From Halalkalibacter oceani (lineage in GTDB: Bacteria > Bacillota > Bacilli > Bacillales > Bacillaceae_D), in contig NZ_JBEPKD010000001.1 in the NCBI RefSeq assembly GCF_040544555.1, positions 1 to 64,000 of the forward strand: a stretch of 64,000 nucleotides of DNA, read 5' to 3'. Below are positions 8,913-18,019 of this stretch, one piece after another (position 1 is the first letter of the stretch; each line of letters opens with the position of its first letter). The translations under genes were made by a program, and so were the position numbers. The notes beneath the pieces are model-generated. The model was given only the letters and a program-made list of their open reading frames with translations, searched no databases and was not told the DNA's origin.

Positions 8913-8957
8913 AGAAGGTGTCGGCTTTTCTCATTTTCAGAAAAACGTCCACCTTCT
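8913..8957. other. Long hairpin upstream of the recombinase-like gene
   Basis: AGAAGGTG (8913-8920) pairs with CACCTTCT (8950-8957), and inside it CTTTTCT pairs with AGAAAAA. Together with hairpin 9119-9143 (GTCTGAAA/TTTCAGAC) and two repeat copies, it makes the gene-free stretch 8860-9294 strongly structured. No open reading frame with a ribosome binding site is seen in this stretch. Confidence 0.5.
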
Positions 8958-8958
8958 T

Positions 8959-8990
8959 GTAACGGCTGCGCACATTGTTTCTAAGAAAGG
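8959..8990 (+). repeat. Short dispersed repeat GTAACGGCT-family, copy A
   Basis: GTAACGGCTGCGCAC is followed by TTGTTTCTAAGAAAG. The same module is present at 9158 and 56565 with the shared parts GTAACGGCT-CGC and CTTYTAAGAAA. Copy A is the most diverged. Confidence 0.5.
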
Positions 8991-9157
8991 GAAAGGGCGG
9001 CTTGCCACTTTTCTTAAAAGATAAGAATTTATAAAATTCAAGAGTCCCCTTTTCGTGGTTTCAAGCGAGTTGGAAAGCCTAATCAAAGAAGGGCGTCGGC
9101 TCTGCCCGTTACGCGTCTGTCTGAAAAACCCCCACTTTCAGACCTCCTCAAAAGATG

Positions 9158-9192
9158 GTAACGGCTTCGCGCGCCGCTTCTAAGAAAAACCG
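9158..9192 (+). repeat. Short dispersed repeat GTAACGGCT-family, copy B
   Basis: GTAACGGCTTCGCGCG followed by CCGCTTCTAAGAAAAACCG. Outer bases CGG and CCG can pair, so the module may fold as a small hairpin. It lies 103 nt before the spoVK start. Confidence 0.6.
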
Positions 9193-9294
9193 TCAGCGCT
9201 TTTTCAATCATTACTCACATGTTCGCCCATTTTTGCGTATATTGTAAAAGAAGCTATTTGTCTTACGCTGTAGATGGAGCGAAGGGGTGACAGC

Positions 9295-10248
9295 ATGAAT
9301 AACCCAGCACAGACAAGAAAACGTGGGCGCATCAATGTTGTGCTCAATCATAGAACGATCGACACGAACGATCAAATTGAGCCGTTTTTTCAATCAAAAG
9401 AGGAAAGAGAGCAGCATGAAATTTTACTGAAATTTGAGCAGGAGCTAGGTCAGTATGTCGGGCTTGAGCAAGTAAAGCGGCTGATTAAGGAAATATACGC
9501 CTGGCTTTATATTAACCAATGCCGAAAAGAAAAAGGGTTAAAGACAAACAAGCAAGTGCTGCACATGATTTTTAAAGGAAACCCTGGAACGGGTAAGACG
9601 ACAGTTGCCCGGATTATCGCTTCTTTTCTCTTTGAAATGGAGGTGCTGACGAAAGGCCACTTTATTGAAGTAGAGCGGGCTGATCTTGTCGGGGAATACA
9701 TCGGTCACACGGCGCAAAAAACCCGGGATGTCCTGAAAAAAGCCAACGGCGGGGTTCTGTTTATTGATGAAGCATATTCTCTCGCCAGGGGGGGCGAGAA
9801 GGACTTTGGCAAGGAAGCGATTGATACGTTAGTGAAAGCGATGGAGGATCATCAGCATGATTTCGTCCTGATTCTCGCCGGCTATTCGCGCGAGATGGAC
9901 TACTTTCTTTCTTTAAATCCCGGACTGCCTTCCCGCTTTCCGATCGCGATTGACTTTCCGAATTATACGACCGACCAGCTGATGGAAATGGTGCACCGCA
10001 TGCTGGAAGAGCGGGAGTATGAGCTGTCTAAGGACGGCGCTTATCACGTTAAGGAGCATTTGCGCAAAATTAGTCAGGAGCAGGAGCGAACGTTCAGTAA
10101 CGGCCGCTATATTCGCAATATCATCGAGGAAGCGATACGCCTCCAGGCGGTGCGCTTATTGAGGGAGCAGCGCTATGACCGGGAGGCGCTGACGCAAATT
10201 AAACGCGAGGATTTTCAATTTCATTCGTCTCATGTCAAGCTGACGTGA
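9295..10248 (+). CDS. spoVK: Stage V sporulation protein K (AAA+ ATPase)
   Basis: SpoVK is a mother-cell AAA+ ATPase needed for spore maturation. The 317 residues resemble the CbbX/SpoVK family: Walker A GNPGTGKTT near residue 95, the pore or substrate loop ADLVGEYIGHTA, Walker B VLFIDEAYSL near 155, and an arginine finger region in LPSRFPIAI. The ATG at 9295 has GGGGTGA ending 4 nt upstream; an in-frame ATG at 9274 lacks a site. As in B. subtilis it follows the hfq region. Confidence 0.94.
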   Translation: MNNPAQTRKRGRINVVLNHRTIDTNDQIEPFFQSKEEREQHEILLKFEQELGQYVGLEQVKRLIKEIYAWLYINQCRKEKGLKTNKQVLHMIFKGNPGTGKTTVARIIASFLFEMEVLTKGHFIEVERADLVGEYIGHTAQKTRDVLKKANGGVLFIDEAYSLARGGEKDFGKEAIDTLVKAMEDHQHDFVLILAGYSREMDYFLSLNPGLPSRFPIAIDFPNYTTDQLMEMVHRMLEEREYELSKDGAYHVKEHLRKISQEQERTFSNGRYIRNIIEEAIRLQAVRLLREQRYDREALTQIKREDFQFHSSHVKLT

Positions 10249-10261
10249 GGGGGCTGTTAAA

Positions 10262-10297
10262 GCAGGATTGCCGGAGAGCTGGCGGTCCTGTTTTTTT
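10262..10297 (+). terminator. Rho-independent terminator of spoVK
   Basis: CAGGATTGCC pairs imperfectly with GGCGGTCCTG, followed by seven T at 10291-10297. Confidence 0.85.
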
Positions 10298-10410
10298 ACA
10301 TGGACAAGCATGACTTCCTGCCTGTTTTTGAATTCTTTCCTGAATGTCTACAGCGGTAAGCCAAGTTTTACATAGAAATAAAATATGGAAGCAAAAAGGG
10401 GTGAAAAGAA

Positions 10411-11424
10411 ATGAGCGAGGCACGAAAGGTGAAAATACTCGTCTTAATCAACAAGATTTGGGTTTATATAAAACACCGGCCGAAGATGGATATGATCCGC
10501 GCTCTCGAGAAATACGCCGATGTAAAGTACTGGCATGAAGAGGGAGATATCGAGGAAATTTTAGCCCGTTTGGATTTTCAGCCGGATTTTATTTTTCACT
10601 ACGACATCGCTTGGAATTTCGGTTTAGCGCCAAAGATCACGGGCCTGGGTCAAATCGATATCCCTAAAGGGTGCTATGTGATTGATGTTGATTGGAAACC
10701 GGAGGAGCGGCGGAACTATTTCGACGAAAACAAAGTCGATATTATTTTTTCCGCGACGAAGCACCCGTTTTTACACAGGTTTCCCCAATACAGTGAGCGG
10801 CTTTGCTGGTGGCCGTGGGCAATCAATCCAGCTGTGATGAAGGATTGGAAAGAAAAGAAAGCTATTGATTCCTTATTAATGGGGCTCGTTTATATTGAAG
10901 ACAAAAGTCATTTGCCCGCTGACAAAGCTCCAAAAGCAATGCCTGTAAAGGGAAGATATGCGTTTCGTGATGCCGTATTTGAAAGAATGCGAACAGAACC
11001 AGGCTTTGTTTATCAGCCTCACCCGGGCCATCGAGTCGTCGCTTTATCAGGCGATGAGGAGATTTTGGTCAATGAACGCTATGCGCGCGAATTAAATCGG
11101 GCCAAAATCTTTTATACATGTGGGAGCCGCAGCAGGGCAGGAGGAGTGGCGGTACTGAAGTTTTTTGAAGCGCTTGCCTGCAAAACATTACTATTGGCTG
11201 AAACGAATCAGGAAATTGCAGAGCTCGGTTTTGTCGACCAGGTTCATTATGTTGCCTGCACCGTCGATACATTTTATGAAAAAACCGAGTACTATTTAAA
11301 AAACGACGCAGAACGAAAGCGGATTAGTCAGGCAGGCTATGAATTTATTCACCGGCACCATACGATTGAGCAAAGAGCGAAACAGATGATTGAAGCGATT
11401 AAGGAAAAATGTCAAATCGGTTAA
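10411..11424 (+). CDS. CgeB-like glycosyltransferase (spore maturation type)
   Basis: The 337-residue protein has a C-terminal glycosyl-transferase 1 domain typical of the CgeB family: an N-rich sugar-nucleotide region, then RAGGVAVLKFFEALACKTLLL, where the acidic residue is followed by a nucleotide-binding loop, and a terminal helical segment with YEFIHRHHTIEQRA. CgeB in B. subtilis decorates the outermost spore layer. The position behind spoVK supports a spore-surface role, but the acceptor is unknown. AAAAGGGGTG precedes the start. The gene is monocistronic; no terminator with a T-run is visible in 11425-11524. Confidence 0.75.
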   Translation: MSEARKVKILVLINKIWVYIKHRPKMDMIRALEKYADVKYWHEEGDIEEILARLDFQPDFIFHYDIAWNFGLAPKITGLGQIDIPKGCYVIDVDWKPEERRNYFDENKVDIIFSATKHPFLHRFPQYSERLCWWPWAINPAVMKDWKEKKAIDSLLMGLVYIEDKSHLPADKAPKAMPVKGRYAFRDAVFERMRTEPGFVYQPHPGHRVVALSGDEEILVNERYARELNRAKIFYTCGSRSRAGGVAVLKFFEALACKTLLLAETNQEIAELGFVDQVHYVACTVDTFYEKTEYYLKNDAERKRISQAGYEFIHRHHTIEQRAKQMIEAIKEKCQIG

Positions 11425-11524
11425 TCAACTCGCCACTGCTCTCTCCTTCTGCTGCCGTTTCATGGTAAGATGAACAATGATTGTCCATACTAAATGGAAG
11501 ACTAGCTGAAGGATGTGGAGTAGT

Positions 11525-12796
11525 GTGCAGGAAGTCCAGCAAAGGGAAACGGAAAAAGTTATTTTAGTCGGCTGTCAATTTACCGAGGATGATGACAGCT
11601 TTGCTCGTTCGTTGGATGAATTAGCAAGCCTCGTGAAAACAGCAAAGGGGACTGTCGTCGCGACCGTGACGCAAAAACGGCAGAAGGTCGAACCCTCCAC
11701 TTACATTGGCCGGGGAAAGGTCGATGAAATTATCACATTAATTGAAGAAAAGCAGGCTGATACGATCGTCTTTAATGATGAACTGTCACCAAGTCAGGTG
11801 CGCAATATGCACGTTCGCACAAAGGTGACGATCATTGATCGCACGCAGTTAATTTTGGATATATTCGCCGCGCGGGCCCAATCGAGAGAAGGGAAGCTGC
11901 AGGTTGAGCTGGCACAGTTGTCGTATTTATTGCCACGCTTGGCTGGACAAGGGCTGGCCCTTTCACGGCAAGGTGGGGGGATCGGCTCAAAAGGACCGGG
12001 GGAAACCCAATTAGAATCCGATCGCAGACATATCCGTCGCCGGATGGATGAGATCAAGCATCAGCTGGAAGCCGTCGTTGGTCATCGCCAGCGCTACCGC
12101 GAACGGCGAAAACAGAATGAGGTATTGCAAATCGCGATTGTCGGCTATACGAATGCCGGAAAGTCGACACTGTTAAACCGCCTGACAGCGGCGGATACAC
12201 TGGAGGAAAATCAGCTTTTTGCGACGCTTGATCCAACGACAAGACAGTTTGTTTTGCCAAGCGGCCTGCAGGTGCTTTTATCCGATACGGTCGGTTTTAT
12301 CCAAGATCTTCCTACGACGCTTGTCGCCGCTTTTCGCTCAACATTGGAAGAGCTGCAGCACGCTCATTTGCTTCTGCATGTCGTCGACAGTTCCAATCCG
12401 GATTACCTCCAGCATGAGCGCACGGTGAAGACGTTAGTCGAAGAACTGGGGGCGGATAAGATTCCGCAGCTGTTGGTGTATAATAAAGCCGACGAGCAAG
12501 TCGCGGATTTCTTTCCGACGCGAACAGAGGATTCGGTTGAGGTCAGCGCATTTGATCAGGAAGATGTGACTGAATTAAAGCACGTCATTGAAGAAAAGCT
12601 TGTTGAGCAGCTCATGCCTTATCGAGTCATGCTTTCTCCTGACGAGGGACGTTTACTTGCGCGCTGCAAACAGGAAACATTGCGCAGTGTCCAGCAGTGG
12701 GATGAAGCGGAGGAGCGATACGAGGTAAGTGGCTATGTTAGCCAGCATACGGCATTAGGTCAAGAATTACGGAATCGGATGAAAGATGAGGAATAA
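11525..12796 (+). CDS. hflX: GTPase HflX
   Basis: HflX binds stalled ribosomes and splits them under stress. The 423-residue protein has the N-terminal HflX domain (GRGKVDEI, VFNDELSPSQ), a glycine-rich linker GPGETQLE-DRR, and the G domain with GYTNAGKSTL, DTVGF and NKAD motifs between about residues 200 and 330. GTG 11525 is taken as start because GGATGTGGAG lies 4-11 nt before it; ATG 11513, four codons upstream, would touch its own ribosome binding site. ynbB follows after 6 nt, so the two are co-translated as in B. subtilis. Confidence 0.95.
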   Translation: MQEVQQRETEKVILVGCQFTEDDDSFARSLDELASLVKTAKGTVVATVTQKRQKVEPSTYIGRGKVDEIITLIEEKQADTIVFNDELSPSQVRNMHVRTKVTIIDRTQLILDIFAARAQSREGKLQVELAQLSYLLPRLAGQGLALSRQGGGIGSKGPGETQLESDRRHIRRRMDEIKHQLEAVVGHRQRYRERRKQNEVLQIAIVGYTNAGKSTLLNRLTAADTLEENQLFATLDPTTRQFVLPSGLQVLLSDTVGFIQDLPTTLVAAFRSTLEELQHAHLLLHVVDSSNPDYLQHERTVKTLVEELGADKIPQLLVYNKADEQVADFFPTRTEDSVEVSAFDQEDVTELKHVIEEKLVEQLMPYRVMLSPDEGRLLARCKQETLRSVQQWDEAEERYEVSGYVSQHTALGQELRNRMKDEE

Positions 12797-12802
12797 CAGA
12801 AC

Positions 12803-14065
12803 ATGTATAGTCAATTGCAACATCAAAAGCAGCTGAAAGAACTAACGGAAACGATTGAAAGAAACATTCATGCCCACCATCAGGAAATAGAAGCAATCGC
12901 CTGTGAAAATCAGGCAAAAGTGATGCGTTCTTTTCGCGAGCATCAAGTCGCTGATTTTCATTTTACTCCGTCAACCGGATACGGGTATGATGATAGCGGG
13001 CGTGATACGCTTGAGGCGATTTATGCAGATGTATTTGGAGGCGAGGCGGCGCTTGTCCGCCCGCAGATTATTTCAGGGACGCATGCGATTGCGACGGCTT
13101 TATTTGGACTATTGCGGCCGGGGGACGAGCTTTTGTATATTACAGGAAAGCCGTATGACACGCTGGAGGAAATCGTCGGCATTCGCGGAAACGGAAAAGG
13201 CTCGCTCAAGGATTTTCAAATTGAGTATGACGCGATTCCATTACTGGAGTCCGGCTGGATCGACGAACAACGAATTAAAGAAGCACTAAGCAACAAAACG
13301 AAGGTCATCGGCATTCAGCGCTCAAAAGGCTACGGCAACCGCCCCTCTTTTACGATCAGCCAAATCGAACAGATGATCAGCTTTATTCGCAGCTTAAAGA
13401 AAGACGCGATTATTTTCGTTGATAATTGCTACGGCGAATTTGTTGAAACGAAGGAGCCGTGTGATGTTGGCGCTGACATTATCGCCGGCTCGCTTATTAA
13501 AAATCCAGGCGGTGGCATCGTAAAGACAGGAGGCTACCTCGTTGGCAAGCAGGAGCTGATCGAGCTTGCTTCTTATCGACTCGCGGCTCCGGGAATTGGC
13601 GCGGAAGGCGGGGCGAGTTTGTACAGTTTGCTTGAGATGTACCAGGGCTTTTTCCTTGCGCCCCATGTCGTCTCGCAAGCGGTAAAAGGCGCTGTTTTCA
13701 CCGCTGCGGCATTAGAAGCGCTTGGGATGGAAACGACACCGAGCTGGCAAACAAGGCGGACCGACCTGATTCAATCGGTCACCTTTCCAACAGCGGAAAA
13801 AATGATTACATTCTGTCAGGCAATCCAGGCCGCTTCGCCCGTAAACGCCCACGTCTCGCCGCAGCCAAGTCCGATGCCGGGTTATCAGGACAAAGTCATT
13901 ATGGCGGCCGGGACCTTTATTCAAGGAGCGAGCATTGAACTGACTGCGGACGGACCGATCCGCCCTCCATATGTCGCGTACATACAAGGCGGGCTGACGT
14001 ATGAGCATGTAAAAATTGCCGTACTGCAGGCGATTGATTCGATAATCGAACACAAAATCGACTAG
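12803..14065 (+). CDS. ynbB: YnbB-type PLP enzyme (methionine gamma-lyase/aluminium-resistance family)
   Basis: The 420-residue protein belongs to the fold-type I PLP family once named for aluminium resistance and annotated as a methionine gamma-lyase relative. Visible motifs are STGYGYDDSGRDTLE near residue 55, RPQIISGTHA near 85, and the PLP-binding Lys in AGSLIKNPGGG near 235. The reaction has not been settled for this branch. It sits between hflX and glnR exactly as in B. subtilis. Confidence 0.88.
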   Translation: MYSQLQHQKQLKELTETIERNIHAHHQEIEAIACENQAKVMRSFREHQVADFHFTPSTGYGYDDSGRDTLEAIYADVFGGEAALVRPQIISGTHAIATALFGLLRPGDELLYITGKPYDTLEEIVGIRGNGKGSLKDFQIEYDAIPLLESGWIDEQRIKEALSNKTKVIGIQRSKGYGNRPSFTISQIEQMISFIRSLKKDAIIFVDNCYGEFVETKEPCDVGADIIAGSLIKNPGGGIVKTGGYLVGKQELIELASYRLAAPGIGAEGGASLYSLLEMYQGFFLAPHVVSQAVKGAVFTAAALEALGMETTPSWQTRRTDLIQSVTFPTAEKMITFCQAIQAASPVNAHVSPQPSPMPGYQDKVIMAAGTFIQGASIELTADGPIRPPYVAYIQGGLTYEHVKIAVLQAIDSIIEHKID

Positions 14066-14099
14066 CAGGCGTCGTGTTATGTAAAGAATGGCAATTTGA

Positions 14100-14116
14100 T
14101 GTCAACTAACCTGACA
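14100..14116 (+). promoter_or_regulatory. GlnR/TnrA box 1
   Basis: TGTCA-N7-TGACA fits the consensus TGTNA-N7-TNACA at every defined position. It lies just upstream of the -35 region of glnRA, the position of the distal GlnR operator in B. subtilis. Confidence 0.88.
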
Positions 14117-14120
14117 TCTG

Positions 14121-14149
14121 TTGACACGGTATTTGACATCTAGTAGAAT
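14121..14149 (+). promoter_or_regulatory. SigA promoter of glnRA
   Basis: TTGACA (14121-14126) and TAGAAT (14144-14149) are 17 bp apart, 28 nt before the glnR start. Confidence 0.88.
14122..14138 (+). promoter_or_regulatory. GlnR box 2, over the -35 hexamer
   Basis: TGACA-N7-TGACA matches the GlnR consensus with one change in the left half. It covers the -35 element, so binding of GlnR would block RNA polymerase when glutamine is plentiful. Confidence 0.78.
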
Positions 14150-14177
14150 AAAATAGAGAGCGAAGGAGGTTGCTGAC

Positions 14178-14573
14178 ATGAACGATAAAGTTCGTCGAAA
14201 TATGCCTTTGTTTCCAATTGGAATTGTCATGCAGTTAACGGAATTAACAGCCAGACAGATTCGTTATTATGAACAGCACGGTCTCGTCGCACCGGCAAGA
14301 ACGAAGGGAAACCAGCGTTTGTTTTCCTTTTACGATGTTGATAGATTGTTAGAAATTAAAGCTTTAATTGAACAAGGTGTCAATATTTCCGGGGTGAAGC
14401 AGGTTATCCAGATGAAGCAGCAGGCGCAGAACCATGCTGAATCGGAAAAGAAAACAGATAAAAGCATGAGCGACCGCGAGCTGAGAAAGCATCTGAAGAA
14501 TGAGCTTGTTATGGCCGGCCGGATGGGACGGGCTTCCATTATCCAAGGTCAGCTGTCGCGTTTCTTTCATTGA
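14178..14573 (+). CDS. glnR: MerR-family nitrogen repressor GlnR
   Basis: GlnR represses glnRA when it forms a complex with feedback-inhibited glutamine synthetase. The 131 residues contain the winged helix-turn-helix (FPIGIVMQLTELTARQIRYYEQHGL) and the arginine-containing wing; the C-terminal tail that senses GlnA ends in QGQLSRFFH, as in B. subtilis. AAGGAGG lies 9 nt upstream. Two GlnR boxes in its promoter show autoregulation. glnA follows after 83 nt. Confidence 0.96.
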   Translation: MNDKVRRNMPLFPIGIVMQLTELTARQIRYYEQHGLVAPARTKGNQRLFSFYDVDRLLEIKALIEQGVNISGVKQVIQMKQQAQNHAESEKKTDKSMSDRELRKHLKNELVMAGRMGRASIIQGQLSRFFH

Positions 14574-14656
14574 AAATTAGATTAAGAAAAAACAACGCCT
14601 TTTTAGCGAAGCGCTTGTTTTTCTAAATAAATGATTTTGAAAGGGGATTACATAGG

Positions 14657-16006
14657 ATGGCAAAGTATACGCAAGACGACATTATGCGCATTGCAAATGA
14701 AGAAAACGTCCGCTTTATTCGTCTTCAATTTACCGACTTACTAGGAATCATTAAAAACGTAGAGATACCGGTTGATCAATTGCCAAAGGCGCTTGACAAC
14801 AAAATGATGTTTGACGGTTCTTCGATTGAAGGGTTTGTTCGTATCGAGGAGTCAGATATGTATTTGTACCCGGATTTAGACACATGGGTCATCTTCCCTT
14901 GGACACCGGAAAAAGGGAAAGTAGCCCGTCTTATTTGTGACATTTATCAGCCTGGTAAACCGGGTGAAGAGCCAACTCCGTTTGAAGGAGATCCGCGCGG
15001 TATTCTTAAGCGGGTGCTGAACGAAGCGAAGCAGCTTGGTTTCACCGCGTTCAACATCGGGCCTGAGCCGGAATTTTTCCTTTTCAAAAATGATGAAAAG
15101 GGTGAGCCGACACTTGAACTGAACGACAAGGGTGGTTACTTTGACCTTGCGCCAACTGACTTAGGTGAAAACTGCCGTCGTGATATCGTACTTGAGCTTG
15201 AAGACATGGGCTTTGATATCGAAGCTTCCCACCATGAGGTAGCACCTGGCCAGCACGAAATTGACTTTAAATATGCAGATGCGGTTACAGCTTGTGACAA
15301 CATCCAGACGTTTAAGCTCGTTGTTAAGACGATTGCCCGCAAGCATGGTCTTCACGCGACATTCATGCCAAAGCCATTATTCGGCGTGAACGGATCAGGA
15401 ATGCATTGTAACATGTCACTGTTCGACAAAGACGGAAATGTGTTCTTTGACGAATCAACAGACAGTCAGCTTAGCGAAACAGCGATGCAATTTCTAGGCG
15501 GAATTCTTAAGCACGCAGAAGCTTTCACTGCGCTTACGAATCCAATCGTCAACTCTTACAAGCGTCTTGTACCAGGCTACGAAGCACCTGTCTATGTAGC
15601 ATGGTCGATGCGCAACCGCAGTCCGCTTGTCCGGATTCCATCTTCACGCGGCGTTAGTACACGTATCGAAGTGCGCAGCCCGGACCCTGCGGCTAACCCT
15701 TATCTTGCAATGGCAGCAATGCTTGCAGCCGGTCTTGACGGCATTAAGAAAAAATTAACGCCACCAGCGGCAACAGACCGCAACATCTACGTGATGAGCA
15801 AGGAAGAGCGCATCGAAGAAGGAATTAACGATCTTCCAGCTACATTGAAAGAAGCGGTTGACAAGCTGATCAGCGACGAAGTGCTAGTTGAAGCTCTCGG
15901 CGAGCACGCAGTTGAGCACTTTGTGGAAGCAAAAGAAATCGAATGGGATATGTTCCGCACCCAGGTTCACCCTTGGGAACGCGACCAATACCTGCAAAAC
16001 TACTAA
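14657..16006 (+). CDS. glnA: Glutamine synthetase, type I-alpha
   Basis: GlnA makes glutamine from glutamate, ammonia and ATP, and signals nitrogen status to GlnR and TnrA. The 449-residue length lacks the adenylylation loop of I-beta enzymes. Arg62 (EGFVRIEE), which in the B. subtilis enzyme senses glutamine, is present. Other class motifs visible are FNIGPEPEFFLF, NGSGMHCN (the ATP/glutamate site) and the flap-region Glu in PGYEAPVYVAWS. AAAGGGGAT precedes the start. It ends at a strong terminator. Confidence 0.98.
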   Translation: MAKYTQDDIMRIANEENVRFIRLQFTDLLGIIKNVEIPVDQLPKALDNKMMFDGSSIEGFVRIEESDMYLYPDLDTWVIFPWTPEKGKVARLICDIYQPGKPGEEPTPFEGDPRGILKRVLNEAKQLGFTAFNIGPEPEFFLFKNDEKGEPTLELNDKGGYFDLAPTDLGENCRRDIVLELEDMGFDIEASHHEVAPGQHEIDFKYADAVTACDNIQTFKLVVKTIARKHGLHATFMPKPLFGVNGSGMHCNMSLFDKDGNVFFDESTDSQLSETAMQFLGGILKHAEAFTALTNPIVNSYKRLVPGYEAPVYVAWSMRNRSPLVRIPSSRGVSTRIEVRSPDPAANPYLAMAAMLAAGLDGIKKKLTPPAATDRNIYVMSKEERIEEGINDLPATLKEAVDKLISDEVLVEALGEHAVEHFVEAKEIEWDMFRTQVHPWERDQYLQNY

Positions 16007-16011
16007 GATTG

Positions 16012-16045
16012 AAACCCTTGACGCTGTTGGCGTTGAGGGTTTTTA
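16012..16045 (+). terminator. Rho-independent terminator of glnRA
   Basis: AAACCCTTGACGC pairs with GCGTTGAGGGTTT (two mismatches at most), followed by T-rich sequence. Confidence 0.88.
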
Positions 16046-16580
16046 TATTTTGGCTCTTTACTTGGATGGCGTTAGAGTGATGTCCGTTAAATGTCCGTTT
16101 GGCACCTGAAATCGTGCTAATATGGTAGTAAACACATTACTGGTGAGGTTAATTTGCGTATTTCATTGATGAGGACTTGCCTTTACCCTAATAAGTATCC
16201 ATCCTTCTTTCTCGATCAGTTTTATGAGGTCTGATGACGAGTACGATTTCATTATGTTCTCCTTTCTTACTTCTATTACAGCACGTGTTATTATACGTGT
16301 AAAAGCGTACTACAAGCACGAACGAATCTTAAGACGTAAAAAGCACCTATCACATCTTCTGTGCGAGGTGCTTTTAATAATTATATTTATTTTTTTTAGG
16401 ATGGATTGTTATGAAACCATATGCTAAAAAATTTCGTAGATCAGTTGATGACAAAGTATAAAGTTCAGCCTGCTTTTGGGTCGTTAAACACGGCCTTCAT
16501 TGAATGGACTGCCACTTTCATTTCTTCGACTCGAAGGCATGCAGCGGATTGGCGGAATATCATATAAGGAGAGAACATGG
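16046..16580. other. Gene-poor stretch, probably decayed
   Basis: No convincing gene is seen. The stretch holds a tandem of ATGTCCGTT near 16080-16098, a possible 26-codon frame from TTG 16154, and a 16-codon frame from ATG 16410. Base composition is more AT-rich than the flanking genes. Together with the pseudogenes that follow, this suggests an old insertion or deletion site. Confidence 0.4.
16339..16375. terminator. Symmetric hairpin, possible bidirectional terminator
   Basis: AAAAGCACCT (16339-16348) pairs perfectly with AGGTGCTTTT (16366-16375), with CACA/TGTG pairing inside. The A- and T-ends make it terminator-like in both directions, although no gene directly feeds it. Confidence 0.55.
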
Positions 16581-16664
16581 ATGATTGATTTTATTTTGTC
16601 GAATATCATCTTTATCATTGTAGGAATACTATTAATAATCGTTGTTTTAAGAAGAAGGAAGTAA
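16581..16664 (+). CDS. 27-residue hydrophobic membrane peptide
   Basis: An ATG with AAGGAGAG 8 nt upstream opens a 27-codon frame: MIDF, then about 19 hydrophobic residues rich in Ile, Leu and Val, then a basic RRRK end. This is one transmembrane helix with a positive cytoplasmic tail. Such peptides include small regulators of membrane proteins and type I toxins; nothing identifies the function here. No antisense RNA promoter could be recognised nearby. Confidence 0.5.
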   Translation: MIDFILSNIIFIIVGILLIIVVLRRRK

Positions 16665-16675
16665 ATGAGTGTTGA

Positions 16676-16870
16676 AGGGGAAAGGAACTTAAAATAGAAC
16701 AGCTTATTATCAGCTACTTGCAAAGCATTAAGGCTGACAAACTGGAAGAAAAAGTGCTCAAAGATGAGCGCTTTTTCTTTACGCCTAATTTCTCCCTTAA
16801 ACAGAAATACGCCAAGACACTAGATCAAGTTTGGTTAAAAGAGTATATTCCGCAAAATGAGAAATGTTAA
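16676..16870 (+). pseudogene. Open fragment without a start codon
   Basis: A frame open from 16676 to the stop at 16868-16870 encodes about 64 residues with a protein-like composition (ISYLQSIKADKLEEKVLKDE, then FFFTPNFSLKQKYAK). There is no ATG, GTG or suitably placed TTG after its ribosome-binding-like AGGGGAAAGG, so it looks like a truncated gene or one with an unusual start. I do not recognise the family. Confidence 0.3.
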
Positions 16871-16900
16871 ATAATAGCCAATAAATCAAGGAAGGTTCCC

Positions 16901-17817
16901 ATGGACAAACAAGAGTCAATTAATAAGAGTAAAGAGAAGATCACTGAGACATTCGCTGACGCCTTTGATGTCGTTTCGCGCAGCATGCAGGCTGGGGATG
17001 CGAAAGCGCATTTGCTTTATATAAAAGCTTGTGTGAAGAGTCTGCGCTAAAGCAATTTATCATGATTCCGATGTTTGAAACAAAAACGAAGTCTGACTAT
17101 GAAACATATCTCCGTTCGTTTCCGGATAGCCTGGAGACAGATGATGTGGAGCTTATGATTCAAAGGGTTGTGGAAGGACATATTATTGTCTTTTTAGACG
17201 AGACGATCTTTCTGGTCGACCTGAAAAATGTTGAGGCGAGTCCGAGTTGGAGCCGATTATTCAAGGGCCGCAGGATGCGTTTAATGAAAAGCTGATTACG
17301 AACTTGAACTTGATTCGCAACCGCTATCATTCTGTTCATTTGCAGGTTGATGTGCAAAAGATCGGAAAGCGGGCGCCATCTGATATCGCAGTTTTAATTG
17401 ATCACTAGCTCGTTGATAAAAAACTGCTGGCGCACGTAAAAGAAAAGCTTTCCCGAATGGATGTCGATATGTTGCAATCGATCACCCAATTGCATAAATA
17501 TTTGATCGATTATAAATGGAGCATCCTGCCGACCTTAGTGATAACCGAGCGGCCTGACCGCGTCGTGAAAAATCTGGCGGAAGGGAAAATCATCCTTCTT
17601 GATGAAAACAGTCCGACGGCGATGATTATTCCGTCGATTCTGTTCGATTTTTTGTCATCGATGGATGATCACTACCAGCAGCTGGCAGTTCGCTTGATTT
17701 TAACGTCGTTGCGTTATCTTGCTTTTTTGATCAGTACGTTTTTGCCGGGGCTCTACATTTTATTTGTGGCGTATAATCCTGAAATTACCCGCATTCAACT
17801 GACGTTGACATCGCCGG
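16901..17817 (+). pseudogene. Decayed gerA-type germinant-receptor gene
   Basis: Fragments of a GerA-family subunit follow each other in changing frames. Residues 1-49 run from ATG 16901 to a TAA near 17050; the second piece (about 17026-17295) continues with the N-terminal domain; the third piece has the family motif EPIIQGPQDAFNE and an in-frame TAG at 17406-17408, then continues through ITERPDRVV, the DENSPTAMIIPS block and the first membrane segments to about 17815. The downstream half of the gene is missing. At least two frameshifts, one stop codon and a deletion make function very unlikely. Confidence 0.85.
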
Positions 17818-17821
17818 AACG

Positions 17822-18019
17822 AGGCTGCCGGTTCCTGTCGGTTTGCACGGAACCTATAACGTCGCCCATTTTCTTTTCCCGTGGGCTGCGGCTACGGATT
17901 CCATGTACATGGAATTTTTCATTATTGAGCGGGTGATTTTTCTTTTTTTGCCGCTTCTTATTATGCTGGCGCTAATGAACGCTGTTTTAGCCGCGTTCGA
18001 TGCTGATGATGTCGATTGA
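17822..18019 (+). pseudogene. Remnant of a gerB-type permease gene
   Basis: In a frame different from the preceding fragment, about 65 residues read LPVPVGLHGTYNVAHFLFPW and then a segment with FFIIERVIFLFLPLLIMLAL, the pattern of the later membrane helices of GerB-like spore germination permeases (YP-x-x, then an ER-x-E/F helix). It has no start and ends at TGA 18017. The deletion that joined it to the gerA fragment removed the rest of both genes. Confidence 0.55.

Noticed and set aside
16154..16234. 26-codon frame from TTG 16154
   Set aside because: The binding site is weak, codon use is not gene-like and no membrane or structural pattern supports it.
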